Source of the DNA: Symsagittifera roscoffensis
Lineage: Eukaryota > Xenacoelomorpha > Acoela > Convolutidae
Assembly (NCBI RefSeq): GCF_963678635.1
Contig: NC_087065.1
Coordinates: forward strand, 7,217,209 to 7,281,208
Length of the DNA stretch: 64,000 bases
Direction: 5' to 3'
A model generated the notes under the pieces. The model did no database searches, was not told where the DNA came from, and was given only the letters and a program-made list of their open reading frames with translations. The position numbers were made by a program, and so were the translations under genes. Numbering within the stretch: the stretch's first letter is position 1; every line of letters begins with the position of its first letter. Positions 44,329 to 55,299 of the stretch are shown here, in pieces.

Positions 44329-44796
44329 TCCAATATGACCAATCTACAATAGAATTGCCAATATTGAAAAACTACTCTGACTAGTTACAACTACGGATCC
44401 AAATTGAAGGTACATCCTAGCTCAACGTCTGAATCCACAATGAACGATCTTTATTAGAACATCCCATTAAAAAAACTGCTCTGAATAGTTGAAAAGAATA
44501 ACGTGAAAAGAATGCAGACTTATCTGAGCATTGGCAACGTTAGTTTTTTAATTCATTTTGTTGTTAGATGTTATTAGATGATTTCATGTTATTTTAATTT
44601 AGCAATCAAGGTTCAATTCATCTTTAGTTTTTGATTTCTACATTTTTTTATTAAACATCAAAAACAAAACTTAAAAATTCTGGAACTGGTAGCCTATTCC
44701 TTTTCCAGTGATGATCAAAGATTCTTTGAATAAGGCACTCTTTCGAACAGAGTCTCTCGCGTCCTAAATTATCTCGAAAAAGTCAAAAAAGCACCT

Positions 44797-45480
44797 ATGT
44801 TTCCAAGGAAATTTTGGAACAAAATAATTGCTGACAACGACGCCATCTCAGCTAACTGCTTAAAGCGATGTTTTCAAATTGTCTTGGCGACTTTGAATTT
44901 TTTATTTTCTGATGAAAAAGTGTCTTTGGCGACTCAAGGAATGAAGTCTCCAATTAGAAGTGTGTTTATGAGAAGTACAGTCTTCACCGGACAAAAAGTC
45001 AAAATTATCCTAAGCAAGTTAATTCCTCATAAATTACGTGGCCCTGACGGAATTGGAAACTTGATTCTAAAACATGCAGCTAAAATTATCTTCAAACCTC
45101 TGTTTTTTTTAAAATTTTTTGCCATTAAAGAGCCATTTTACCAAAAAAGTGGAAAGAAAACGATGTCACTACCAATTTAGAAAGCGATAAAAATTAAATC
45201 ACCGATCAATCAGTCTTCTGTGCTATCTTTCTAAGGTTTTTGAAAACTTGTTTGAGACAAAATCTGAGCAGAAAACTGTCACTTTTTCATAGATGTTACT
45301 TCGGTTTTACGTCCAAAAAGCTTATAACCAATCAAAAAACATTCTATGTTGTGACAGTCGACCAGAATGATCGAAATGCATACCGTCCACGAATTTTTAT
45401 TTGGGGCGGTTTTGACTGATATGTAAATTTTCAGAAAAAAAATTCAATTGTAAAGACACGTTACGACGTTCAAAAAACGG
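44797..45480 (+). pseudogene. Non-LTR retroposon RT remnant 1, right arm
   Basis: A frame of 127 codons (44797-45180) ends in LIPHKLRGPDGIGNLIL, the same RT block as in the left arm (19371-19580). After the stop, other frames still give an SVFCAIFLRFLKTCL-like and then a YFGFTSKK-like string, matching the next LINE RT blocks, so RT coding continued through here before decay. No YxDD block is present. Confidence 0.75.
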
Positions 45481-45869
45481 CTCTATAATCCAGATTTGGA
45501 TTTTTTGCTTTCGGAAAAGAAAGTGCGCCTTAGGTTTGCCTTAATTTGCTTAACTTTTATTGCTATTTTTTTCTGATTTTCAAAATCTTTCTAAGTGTAA
45601 AAATTTTGCTTCGTTTTGTACATAATTGATGATGCTAGTAGTAGTGAAAACTATCGTATTTTAAGGTAAAATGTTATGACTTGCAGTTATCTTCAGCAAA
45701 AATTTTTTTTTTGGAGATTTACCAGTTCTTTTAGACAAGAGCTCTGCCTTTTTGCAACAACATACTGGAACAAAAAGTACTCACGAACATTTAAGACAAT
45801 GAGAGTCTGTGATAAGTTTTGTTTCATAAATTTTGTCTCGAAGATCAAACATAGACAGCCTATTTTTTA

Positions 45870-46440
45870 TTTTTTGATGTAAAAGTGTCTTTGGCGACTC
45901 AAGGAAGGAAGTCTCCAATTGAAACTGTGTTTATGAGAAGTACAGTCTTGGTGTACAAAACTCAATAAAATCATAGGCATATTAATTCCTCATAAATCTC
46001 GTGGCCATGAACTAGAAACCTGAATTCTAAAACCTCTATCTGAATTCAACAAATCGGAAATCAGACAATGTCATTACCGTTATCAAAAACGATAAATTTT
46101 AAAACACCGACCAATCAGTCTTCTCTGCTGTCTTTCTAAAATTTTTGAAAATTTTGTTTGAGACAAGTTCTGAACAAAAATATATATAATTTTTAAATAG
46201 ATTTAACTTCGTTTTTATGTGCACGAAATTTATAACCAATCAAAAGTTATTCTATGTTGTGAAATTTGACCACAATGATTGAAATGCATACTGTCAACAA
46301 ATTTTTTTTAGGCAGTTTAGTTGGAAAACGCTGTTTCCAACAATTAGTAGTGCTTATCGTTCAGTTGAAAGAATTGGGAGAGGTCGGTTTTGACTGAAAA
46401 ATAAATTTTCAGAAATTAGTTCAATTTTAAAGACATTCGT
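45870..46440 (+). pseudogene. Non-LTR retroposon RT remnant 2, right arm
   Basis: Diverged tandem copy of remnant 1: TCTTTGGCGACTCAAGGAA, TTTATGAGAAGTACAGTCTT and TTAATTCCTCATAAATC are shared, but the RGPDGI block reads RGHELE and frames are broken. It also lacks the segment that separates the two conserved blocks in remnant 1. Confidence 0.7.
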
Positions 46441-46561
46441 TAACATTTCGCGACAATCGAAAACCGCGAAAAACAGAACAACGAATTTCGCTGACAAAAA
46501 CAAGACGTGGGAGAAATATAGCGAACGACAGAAATTGTATACAAATACATTCAAAGAAGAG

Positions 46562-49440
46562 TGCTCCGAGTTATTACGATTGTACAGCTGCAATCGTTAC
46601 TGAGCAATTCCCGAAAATCAGTAGGGCTAATGGGAAGATTCGCTACCCTTAATGGTCGACAAGAACACAGCTCTTCGTCCGGATTCCAGAATCCGGAAGC
46701 GTCTCGGGAAAACCTTGTAAACAGTGGTTTTAACCTTTTTTAGTTTCCCAGATTGTCCTGAGCTGAATTGAATTAACATTTATTTCATTTTTTTTAGATA
46801 TTGAGAAGCTAGGAACTGAACGAAAAGGCTGATCCATGTCCGATGGATCTGATGATTTTTAACTACTGAACAAAAACAAAAGTAAGTTGATAACAACGTA
46901 GTAGCCCTATTTCTAGGAGTACGCTGACGACTAAAAGATTCCGCCCACGAACCCAGAACCATTATAAAGTGGTTTTGCTAAACTACTGAGCAAATTTGCC
47001 ACAAAAACAAGTTGAATTTTTCTTCGAAAGGCAATTCCCGAGAATCAGTAGGGCTAATGGGAAGATTCGCTACCCTTAATGGTCGACAAGAACACAGCTC
47101 TTCGTCCGGATTCCAGAATCCGGAAGCGTCTCGGAAAAACCTTGTAAATAGTGGTTTTAACCTTTTTTAGTTTCCCAGATTGTCCTGAGCTGAATTGAAT
47201 TAACATTTATTTCATTTTTTTTTTAGATAATGAGAAGCTAGGAAATGAACGAAAAAGTTGATCCATGTCCGATGGATCTGATGTTTTTTAACTACTGAAC
47301 AAAAACAAAAGTAAGTTGATAACAACTTAGTAGCCCTATTTCTAGGAGTGACCTCGTGGTCTGGGGATAAGGATACTGAGACCCAGCCACAAGCTGACTA
47401 GTTTTGCATGTATCTATGTTAATTTGCGCGCTTTAAGTACCAGTAATTAAAAACAACAAGCGTTTTTTATTGCAAGTATTTAGCCGGGTCGAGATGCTCA
47501 CTTTGTGTTTCGACCATCTCGTCATCTCGACCACAACTGATTAATTTCCATCATTTCGACAAGTAATGTGTATAGTCTGAACATCTGAACCATCTTCGGG
47601 TAGATTTCGGCGTTCTCGCCGAACAAAGATAGCTCTCATTTGCTCTGCCCGAGCCTGGTATATTTCCACCGACTCGACAGAACAAAAACAATCTCGAGAC
47701 AATTCGGGCATCGCTCGGCTGCAAAAAAATTTAAAACGAAAAAGTAATGTCTTTGATCTTCAGATCAGAAAAAAGGAAAACAAAAGTATAATTGGAAACA
47801 ACGTTAAATAAACATTTGAAAGAAAAAAATGTTGATTTGACACGATCAAAAAGATGAATTGTCATGCAAGGAAGTTAATTATAAAAGTTACGAATTACCA
47901 ATATTTGAAAAAACTACTCTGATTAGTTAAGCTTACAGATCTAAACTGGAGGTACAGCTGCTAAACTGGAGTTATTACGATTGTTCAGCTGCAATCGTTA
48001 CTGAGCAATTCCTGAGAATCAGTAGGGCTAATGGGAAGATTCGCTACCCTTAATGGTCGACAAGAACACAGCTCTTCGTCCGGATTCCAGAATCCGGAAG
48101 CGTCTCGGGAAAACCTTGTAAACAGTGGTTTTAACCTTTTTTAGTTTCCCAGATTGTCCTGAGCTGAATTGAATTAACATTTATTTCATTTTTTTAGATA
48201 ATGAGAAGCTAGGAACTGAACGAAAAGGTTGATCCAAGTCCGATGCATCTGATGAATTTTAACTACTGAACAAAAACAAAAGTAAGTTGATAACAACGTA
48301 GTAGCCCTATTTCTAGAACTGACCTCGTGGTCTGGGGATAAGGATACTGAGACCCAGCCATGAGCTGACTAGTTTTGCATGTATCTATGTTAATTTGCGC
48401 GCTTTAAGTACCAGTAATTAAAAACAACAAGCGTTTTTTATTGCAAGTATTTAGCCGGGTCGAGATGCTCACTTTGTGTTTCGACCATCTCGTCATCTCG
48501 ACCACAACTGATTAATTTCCATCATTTCGACAAGTAATGTGTATAGTCTGAACATCTGAACCATCTTCGGGTAGATTTCGGCGTTCTCGCCGAACAAAGA
48601 TAGCTCTCATTTGCTCTGCCCGAGCCTGGTATATTTCCACCGACTCGACAGAACAAAAACAATCTCGAGACAATTCGGGCATCGCTCGGCTGCAAAAAAA
48701 TTTAAAACGAAAAAGTAATGTCTTTGATCTTCAGATCAGAAAAAAGGAAAACAAAAGTATAATTGGAAACAACGTTAAATAAACGTTTGAAAGAAAAAAA
48801 TGTTGATTTGACACGATCAAAAAGATGAATTGTCATGCAAGGAAGTTAATTATAAAAGTTACGAATTACCAATATTTGAAAAAACTACTCTGATTAGTTA
48901 AGCTTACAGATCTAAACTGGAGGTACAGCTGCTAAACTGGAGTTATTACGATTGTTCAGCTGCAATCGTTACTGAGCAATTCCTGAGAATCAGTAGGGCT
49001 AATGGGAAGATTCGCTACCCTTAATGGTCGACAAGAACACAGCTCTTCGTCCGGATTCCAGAATCCGGAAGCGTCTCGGGAAAACCTTGTAAACAGTGGT
49101 TTTAACCTTTTTTAGTTTCCCAGACTGTCCTGAGCTGAATTGAATTAACATTTATTTCATTTTTTTAGATAATGAGAAGCTAGGAACTGAACGAAAAGGC
49201 TGATCCAAGTCCGATGGATCTGATGAATTTTAACTACTGAACAAAAACAAAAGTAAGTTGATAACAACGTAGTAGACCTATTTCTAGAACTGACCTCGTG
49301 GTCTGGGGATAAGGATACTGAGACCCAGCCATGAGCTGACTAGTTTTGCATGTATCTATGTTAATTTGCGCGCTTTAAGTTGGAACGACTTTTTCGACCC
49401 AATGTTAATGGACCCAACATTGAACTGGCTTTTGTAGAGT
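46562..49440 (+). repeat. Right-arm rearranged tandem units (972-bp period)
   Basis: TTATTACGATTGTNCAGCTG occurs at about 46571, 47971 and 48943, and TACCAGTAATTAAAAACAAC at 47437 and 48409, giving a 972-base period for the last units. Each 972-base unit is a chimera of family A sequence and a segment otherwise found at 43.5-44.06 kb of the same arm (CCGGGTCGAGATGCTCAC to GGAGGTACAGC). A 115-base piece of the outer arm end (like 50341-50450) sits at 46919-47033. The left arm has none of these duplications. Confidence 0.9.
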
Positions 49441-49855
49441 TGGTTAAAAGGATATGAAGCTGTATCTAGACGCTAGCCTGTCGTTTCATAACTTGACTTT
49501 TTTCCATTGGTATGTACTTCCGGTCGAAGGTACATGTAGACGAAATTTACTCATTTCGATCCTGAAACAAAAAATCCTAGTAGCTTACAACAATTCAAAA
49601 AATGTTTACAATTTTGTGTCTCACCAAATTTTTTTGAAAACGTTCAAAACTTTCGAACTGGCTGGAATTCATTTAAAACTCTTCCACAGCTTCGTTCGAC
49701 TAAAAAAATTTAAAAATCGAATTGAATATGAGAAATCCAACAGGTTAGAAGCCTCGAGCGGGTTACCACGAGGCTCTTCCCTTGGACCTTTCTTCTGTGA
49801 AACGTTCACAAACTATATGCCCGAGGCCAATGCATTCGTTCCTTTGAGTACGCTG

Positions 49856-50340
49856 CCCGGGTCGAGATCCCGCTCAAAAACCGCTCAAGATTTGAGCGGT
49901 TTTAGCGGTTTTCCAGCAAGATTTGAGCGGTTTGAGCTGTTTGGGCGGTTTTTTGGAAAAACCGCTCAAACCGCTCAAATCTTGCTTAAAAAACCGCTCA
50001 CAAACCGCTCATTTCTTGCGGTGATTTTTGACCGGTTTTTCAAGCAAGATTTGAGCAGTTTTTGAGCGGTTTTTGAGCGGTCTTCCCGGGTCGAGGTCCC
50101 AGACTCAACGTTTCGCTTCTCTGCAAAACTCGAACGAACACGTTCATCCAGGGGCGACCAATATGTAGTAATTCTCCAAAAAGTGCCCAAAAACAGCATT
50201 TTTGACCAGTATATTTTTTGTGCATGTCTAAAACATTGAACATTTTCATTTTGAAGCAAGATTTTGAGCGTAATTGTCTAAAAAAACCGCTCAAACCGCT
50301 CAAATCTTGCTTCAAATTAGGTGAAAAATCTCGACTCGGG
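49856..50340. mobile_element. 485-bp MITE-like insertion with 13-bp terminal inverted repeats
   Basis: The left arm carries the empty site (GTCGTCAGCGTACTC at about 16984). Here CCCGGGTCGAGAT starts the insert and ATCTCGACTCGGG ends it, inverted repeats with one mismatch, flanked by TG on both sides. Inside, AACCGCTCAAATCTTGC words occur in both orientations many times, giving strong fold-back potential. An internal CCCGGGTCGAGG at about 50090 suggests a nested or duplicated end. No protein is encoded. The 2-base duplication does not settle the superfamily. Confidence 0.85.
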
Positions 50341-50868
50341 TGACGACTACAAGATTCCGCCCACGAACCCAGAACCATTATAAAGTGGTTTTGCTAAACT
50401 ACTGAGCAAATGTGCCACAAAAACAAGTTGAATTTTTCTTCGAAAGGCAATTAACTCGCAAACTCGCTTTCAAAAAGCGTTGACTGAAAAACTAAAGGGC
50501 GTATCAATTTATTTGATTCGGAGCAGCCCGAAGTTGAAAAAGACTCAGGCATATACAATTTCCACGATCTCTGGGGCAATACACGCTAAGAGACGTAATC
50601 AAAATTGATTCGGTATCTCAGGCGAACCATTGTCAACACAGTAAATCTGAAACTGAAATTAAACGCCTACTCCAACTACATTGTTTAAGTAGTATCGTAT
50701 AAGTACATTGTTTAAGGAGTAAGTAGTTTTGTTGGAAACACGACAAATCCGAGCATGAAATAATCGAAGATGTTCAAGAGAAAAGAAGAAAATTCATACT
50801 AAATCAGGATTTGCAATACAAACAGACTAATTTTCTTCAAGTAACTACCTCTCTCTTTGTACCATGAG

Positions 50869-51205
50869 CTGCACGATAATCTTTGATATGCAGTGAACCC
50901 TCAGAACTATTACAACATCGTTTTTCAAGACATGCAAAAATTCGATGAACCAAGAAATCCGAACCTGCGAAGAGCCACAATAGTTAGTCTGATAATAAGA
51001 AAAAACTATACAACCAAACAATATCAAATTTTGGGATCAATAAACCAATTTTGCGAAACTATCTGATCAACTAATCAGAATTTATTGCAACTGCCTGTAA
51101 TTAAAATCAAATGTATTCTTGTGAAACTACTGGAATTATTTCACGACGTTTTTTTTAAACAACCTTTGCACTTGGAACCTCATTCTTTGCACTGGGAACC
51201 AGTTT
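50869..51205. other. Unassigned spacer between the inverted repeat and the Penelope-like element
   Basis: AT-rich, with no repeat match and no coding signal seen. Confidence 0.4.
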
Positions 51206-51610
51206 AGGAGCAGAGAGTTAACACTGTAAATTTAGTCCCAAAAAATTTTTGGTTTTTCAATTAAAACGTACATGTCTAAATCGAAGTTATGACTCAAAAA
51301 CTTCCAGACAAATTAATTTAAAACTGTTTAATTATTTTAGAGTTTAAAAGTATTTTAATCTTAATAGTAATTTAGAGGTCAACTGTGATTGGCTAATTTT
51401 TTAACATGATGGTTTAGAACCAAAATGTATGTGAATTATTGTAAATAACATGTGTAAATTGATGTATTATTGTCATTTAGATTAGTTTTTTGTAAAAATC
51501 GTGACGATGCACAAAGTTGAGAAAACGATGGAAATTTACTTTTTTGCAAATATTTCTTCAGTTTTACTTGTAAACTTGTAATAAAACAAAAAGCGAAAAG
51601 CTTAAAATTC
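51206..51610 (+). repeat. Left terminal repeat of Penelope-like element
   Basis: TTAGGAGCAGAGAGTTAACA starts a block that matches 55529-55810: ACGTACATGTC, TTAATCTTAATAGTAATTTA, GGTCAACTGTGATTGGC, ATTGATGTATTATTGTCATT, CGATGCACAAAGTTG. The left copy has about 75 extra bases. Its first codons translate as FRSREL, the same as the C-terminus of the element's ORF, so the repeat includes the end of the coding region, as expected for the pseudo-LTRs of tandem Penelope copies. Confidence 0.88.
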
Positions 51611-51748
51611 TAACTGTTTTCCCATTGAAGGGCCAGTAAAAAACATTTTTTTGATTTTCATCAATGTGTAGGGAATTGTTATAGTGTTTTTTTTAATCGA
51701 TACGTAGATTATGGCCGTTTTTTATTTGAGTTACCGGAATGTTTCATA

Positions 51749-52255
51749 TTGTACCTTAACACATGTGAGAAAAAGCGTTACGAGAGCCTTGCTACAGCAA
51801 TTCCGGGCCTATCCTTTAATAAAAACTTGCTGAACCAAGGAAGGAACCTCCGACGATTACTGGAAGGCAGTCCATTGAAGGAGAAAAAAGTGGTTGTGTG
51901 GCACGACGTGGTGAACAACACCATTAGCAGCCACAGAACAAGCAACTATCGCCCAGCCGGTGTCGAGGAGCTGACAAACTATCTGAAGTCGAAGAAGCAG
52001 CAGATATTGGCGATCATCTATTGAAGAAGGGAAGGAACGCCCGACTTGTTTAGTCAGCTTCTCGGCACAGGAGTGCTCATTATTCCTGCAACAAAACGGC
52101 TACACTCCATGAGCAAGCAAAACGACCTGGAGCAGCTCAAGGAATACTTGAAGCTGCACCAGAGTGCTGAATTGGAGCTGAAATTTCTGCGATTGGTAGT
52201 GGCACACAAAGAAAGGCTGTCAGAGCTGATTGGCAATATCAGGGGCAAACAATAG
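51749..52255 (+). pseudogene. PLE N-terminal domain, with in-frame stop
   Basis: Two same-phase frames (51749-52024 and 52046-52255) separated by a TGA at 52022-52024. The first contains KKVVVWHDVVNNTISSHRTS; the second contains GTPDLFSQLLGTGVLIIPATK just upstream and inside it. Similar N-terminal strings occur with PLE reverse transcriptases in marine invertebrate genomes, from memory. The function of this domain is unknown to me. Confidence 0.65.
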
Positions 52256-52539
52256 AGACCATCACAGAAAATGAGGAAGGCGAAAACAAGACGTGAGTAG
52301 AAACTGAAGGCAGAGGAAGTGTCTGCGCTTCAAAGACAGGAATAAGAAGAGTGTGATTTGTTTTGCTTTGTGCCTTGTGAGTTTCATTAGTCGTGGTCTG
52401 AAAAACAATGACCACAGTACTTTTGCCTGCTGTTTGGCTCAGACAAATTTCCAAAAGAAAACTAACTTGAAAAATTGTGTTAGACTATTTAAACTTCTAT
52501 AAAATGTTCAGGTACCTGTAACGATCTAATACCGGACTT

Positions 52540-52809
52540 TTGAAGTTTAGAGTCCCCGCAAACGGTTTTTCGGACCAAGCTGTGCATAATTTTCAATTAA
52601 AACTCCTAAGGACTGAAACTTCTAGGGCAAATGAGGACAGGAATAGGTACGAGGAGATGGTAATGAAGGCAAGATCACTGGTGCAAAACGAAATCGACGA
52701 ACAGTGGTGGGCATCCATTTTCCGCTTCGTGAGGCGTCAAGTTGAGGCAAGCTTAAAGACAACATCACAAAACCATAGAAAAAAAAAACCTATCCGAGAG
52801 ACAAGATAA
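52540..52809 (+). pseudogene. PLE helical linker before RT
   Basis: Charged, helix-prone frame of 89 codons (RANEDRNRYEEMVMKARSLV) ending at an A10 run where a frameshift leads to the next frame. It fits the region upstream of RT in Penelope-like proteins. Confidence 0.6.
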
Positions 52810-52843
52810 ACCGCTCGGGGGGAGAAATGAGCAATCAGTTAAG

Positions 52844-53422
52844 GTGCTTGATAACATTGAACTGCCTTACTGGGTACATGAAGTGCTATCAATGGGCCCG
52901 AAGCATCCTATTAGATACAAATTTAACGATACGCACTTTTTGGTTGATATCGACGTTTTCCTCTCACAATTGAAAAATCAAAAAACATTCGGTTACATTT
53001 TAAGCAAAATTGAAGCCGCGGCAAAGGCATATGCAAAAAACGAAAGGCAAACCCCAAAAGATAAAGCCGTTGAAAAAACAAGGAAATATCTCAAAGACAA
53101 TGGGTTGATGGCTGTGCTTTTTGACAAGGGGGTTGGTTTTTGCACAATGAGGAAACAAACCTATGAATCAAAGCTGGAATCCTTGTTGCAATCTGCGCAG
53201 TTTTTGAAAAAAGATGCAACCACTGATGAGGTTAAACCGAAAATTGAGAAAGAACTTAACCAAGAATTACAAGCCATGAACAAAAGAGACAAGATAAGTG
53301 ATCAATTATCTTCTAAGATGAGGTCAGCAGGGAGACAATCCGCCCATTTGTACGGTTTAGCTAAGGTACACAAGGCTGAGTCACCCCTACGCCATACTAT
53401 CACTTCCAGGCAGCTCGTATGA
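52844..53422 (+). pseudogene. PLE region upstream of and including RT fingers
   Basis: A frame of 192 codons. LDNIELPYWVHEVLSMGPKH at its start and RQSAHLYGLAKVHKAESPLR near its end match the PLE layout, where a GxxKxHK block precedes the RT catalytic palm. It is frameshifted at about 53395 relative to the next segment. Confidence 0.85.
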
Positions 53423-53435
53423 GAATCTTAACAAA

Positions 53436-54188
53436 ATGCTTGCAAAGTGTTTTGACAACATCGATGGAGCCAATATAGAAACCAATATTGAGGATGCCAG
53501 AGAAACAATTGAAAACATTGCTCGAGATCCTGATGAAACCTTAAAATCTCTTGATGTGAAAAATTTGTACACCAGCGTTCCCGTGAAGGATGCAATTGAA
53601 ATTGCCTTACAGAAGCTGTACAGCCAGGAGTCTCCTCCTGAAGTTCAAAGAGCAACCATGAAAAGGCTATTGAATATGGCGGTCAGCAAAGTATATTTCA
53701 AGTTTAATGTTTCATGGTATTTGCAAGTTGATGGTTTAGCAATGGGCGGGTCCCTCGCTGTAATTCTGGCAAACTTATGGCTGAAAGAGTACGAGTTTCC
53801 TCTAAGACAAGAAATACCGATGGGAACGGAGATACAGCAAATTAATGACAGAAATGGTTTGTGCCCATGTTGCAGCAGGAAAGTCACAGACAGGTCAAAG
53901 GGGGTTGAATGCGAGAGCTACTCAAACTGGTATCATCTAAAATGCGGAAAAACATCCTATGACGTATATGCATCAATAACCGAGATAGTCTGGTACTGTG
54001 AAAGCTGCTGCCGCGCTAAGAACAAGGAGAAGGATACTCCCCAGGTGAAATTGTTCCTCAACTATGTGGATGACATTGTTAGAACAGTCAGAGTGGAGCC
54101 GAACTGTCTTCTCGATGCCGATTCTCTTTATCCAAATCTGCAGTTCACTCTAGAGGAAACTAACTCGGAGGGAATTTGCCGTTCCTAG
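53436..54188 (+). pseudogene. PLE reverse transcriptase palm with inserted PHD-like zinc finger
   Basis: RT block A is SLDVKNLYTSVP with its Asp. Block B is LAMGGSLAVILANLWLKEYE. Block C is LFLNYVDDIVRTV with both aspartates intact. Between B and C lies an insertion of about 60 residues (53835-54030) with CPCC, then C, then WYHLKC, then WYCESC, a PHD-type Cys/His arrangement (CX2C..C..HX2C..CX2C). The finger is in frame and all metal ligands appear to be kept. The protein ends shortly after block C at a frameshift near 54180. Confidence 0.88.
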
Positions 54189-54335
54189 ATTTGAACATAA
54201 ATGTATCGCAGACAAGGGCTGTAACTTGCAGTTGGTATCAAAAAGCAACAAATACAGAAACTATACTGAACTATAGAAGCTTCGCTTCAACTCAGTATAA
54301 GCGTAGTGTTATACAAGGCACTGTACACAGGGTTT
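54176..54335 (+). pseudogene. PLE RT thumb fragment, cut by LINE insertion
   Basis: The frame carries LPFLDLNINVSQ just upstream and inside it, then WYQKATNTETILNYRSFA, typical of PLE post-palm blocks. It ends at the VHRVF string at about 54333, where the sequence changes to the (ACT)n tail of an antisense LINE. Confidence 0.8.
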
Positions 54336-54990
54336 TTACTACTACTACTACTACTACAACTACTACTACTAAAAGAATTTATTCCCTTTAAAATATAAAG
54401 GCATCAAACAAAAGAAACGGTATGATTATGTACACAAGACATCACGAACGACAATTTATGCAATGGCAACAAAGTAGCATTGAACAAGAGTTGTTTAAGT
54501 TGAACATATCAAATTTATTTTTCAGATAGATTTTCAATTTTGCTTTGTTGTTTGCTGAAATCATGTTGGCATACCGATAGACGCGATAGAAGGAAAATTG
54601 CTCTGTAAAGAAGAGTCGACAATTCCGGGTTGTTGAAAGCTTAGGGCGTGAGCTATTGCGAAGGTCTTTGACTGCAAAGTTAAAATTTATGTATCTGTAA
54701 AGGTCGAAATCAAATTGATCAGTCAGGACTCGATTAAGAAAACACATATCATGTAAAGCTATAGTGAAGGAAATTGGCAAGGAATTCGTTTTTCCAAGTT
54801 GTTCTGTATAGTCGTTCACTCCCGTTATCCATTTCAAACATTTTCTGTTAAATAATTCTAGTTTGCGGCGATATGTTAAAGATGGAAACCAGACCTGACT
54901 ACCGTATACTAAAATACCCATAATACATAGCTGGTATTATTTGAATTTGGTTCTCATGGATACTCCATAAGGGATTGAACGTTTTAATCG
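54336..54990 (-). mobile_element. 5'-truncated non-LTR retroposon nested in the PLE
   Basis: The minus-strand frame 54442-54921 (159 codons) begins with GILVYGSQVWFPSLTYRRKL then ELFNRKCLKWITGV, the C-terminal part of LINE ORF2 proteins after the RT. Its 3' end, at low coordinates, is a (TAG)n tail at 54338-54371. The host PLE resumes at about 54997 (SSWSN). The 5' end lies upstream of RT, so the copy is truncated. The nested position shows it inserted after the PLE. A target-site duplication could not be fixed; GTTTTA near both ends is a candidate. Confidence 0.85.
54442..54921 (-). CDS. LINE ORF2 C-terminal fragment
   Basis: A 159-codon frame without internal stop. The region corresponds to the post-RT part of ORF2, with aromatic and Arg/Lys residues at spacings seen in CR1- and Rex-type elements; the clade is uncertain. 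The endonuclease and RT are missing. Confidence 0.75.
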   Translation of the reverse strand: MGILVYGSQVWFPSLTYRRKLELFNRKCLKWITGVNDYTEQLGKTNSLPISFTIALHDMCFLNRVLTDQFDFDLYRYINFNFAVKDLRNSSRPKLSTTRNCRLFFTEQFSFYRVYRYANMISANNKAKLKIYLKNKFDMFNLNNSCSMLLCCHCINCRS

Positions 54991-54996
54991 TACATC

Positions 54997-55239
54997 TAGC
55001 TGGAGCAATTTGATAAGGCTATGGAAACTAACAGGGCGCAATGGCTGACAAATCAGTACCCAGAAAAATGGTCCGCAAAGGTGGCTTCAGACGCCCTGTG
55101 CAAAATTATTGACGGTAAGGGCAAGCCCCTGTATAGTAAGAGGTGTTTGTCAACTCAATCACCAAAGGATGTGAAGCTCCCAATGCTGATGGTGCAATAT
55201 AGAGGTAACCAAAGCCAATATTTTGCTAACAGGTTTTGA
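54997..55239 (+). pseudogene. PLE segment after the nested LINE
   Basis: METNRAQWLTNQYPEKWSAK (from 55021) matches the PLE region after the RT thumb. One base is missing near 55010 relative to the expected frame. The stop at 55239 follows an inserted or shifted stretch. Confidence 0.75.
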
Positions 55240-55299
55240 AAACTAACTAACTTTCAAGTGGTTTTCACCAAAAGAAAACTTGAATCTTGTTTACCATCA

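Larger units (their letters stand above)
34850..50868 (+). repeat. Right arm of giant inverted repeat
   Basis: Reverse complement of 16491-25625 in order and content, but about 7 kb longer. The extra length comes from satellite expansion (34.85-40.62 kb), a SINE (44077-44328), tandem copies of a 972-bp segment (about 47.0-49.4 kb) and a 485-bp insertion (49856-50340). The outer end is the TGTACCATGA at 50859-50868; beyond it the two flanks no longer match. Confidence 0.95.

Noticed and set aside
49454-50065. 203-codon frame at the end of the right arm
   Set aside because: It crosses the edge of the MITE insertion at 49856, so it is a chance joining of two unrelated sequences.
16491-50868. 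Maverick/Polinton interpretation of the long inverted repeat
   Set aside because: No DNA polymerase B, retroviral-type integrase, ATPase or capsid gene was seen between the arms.
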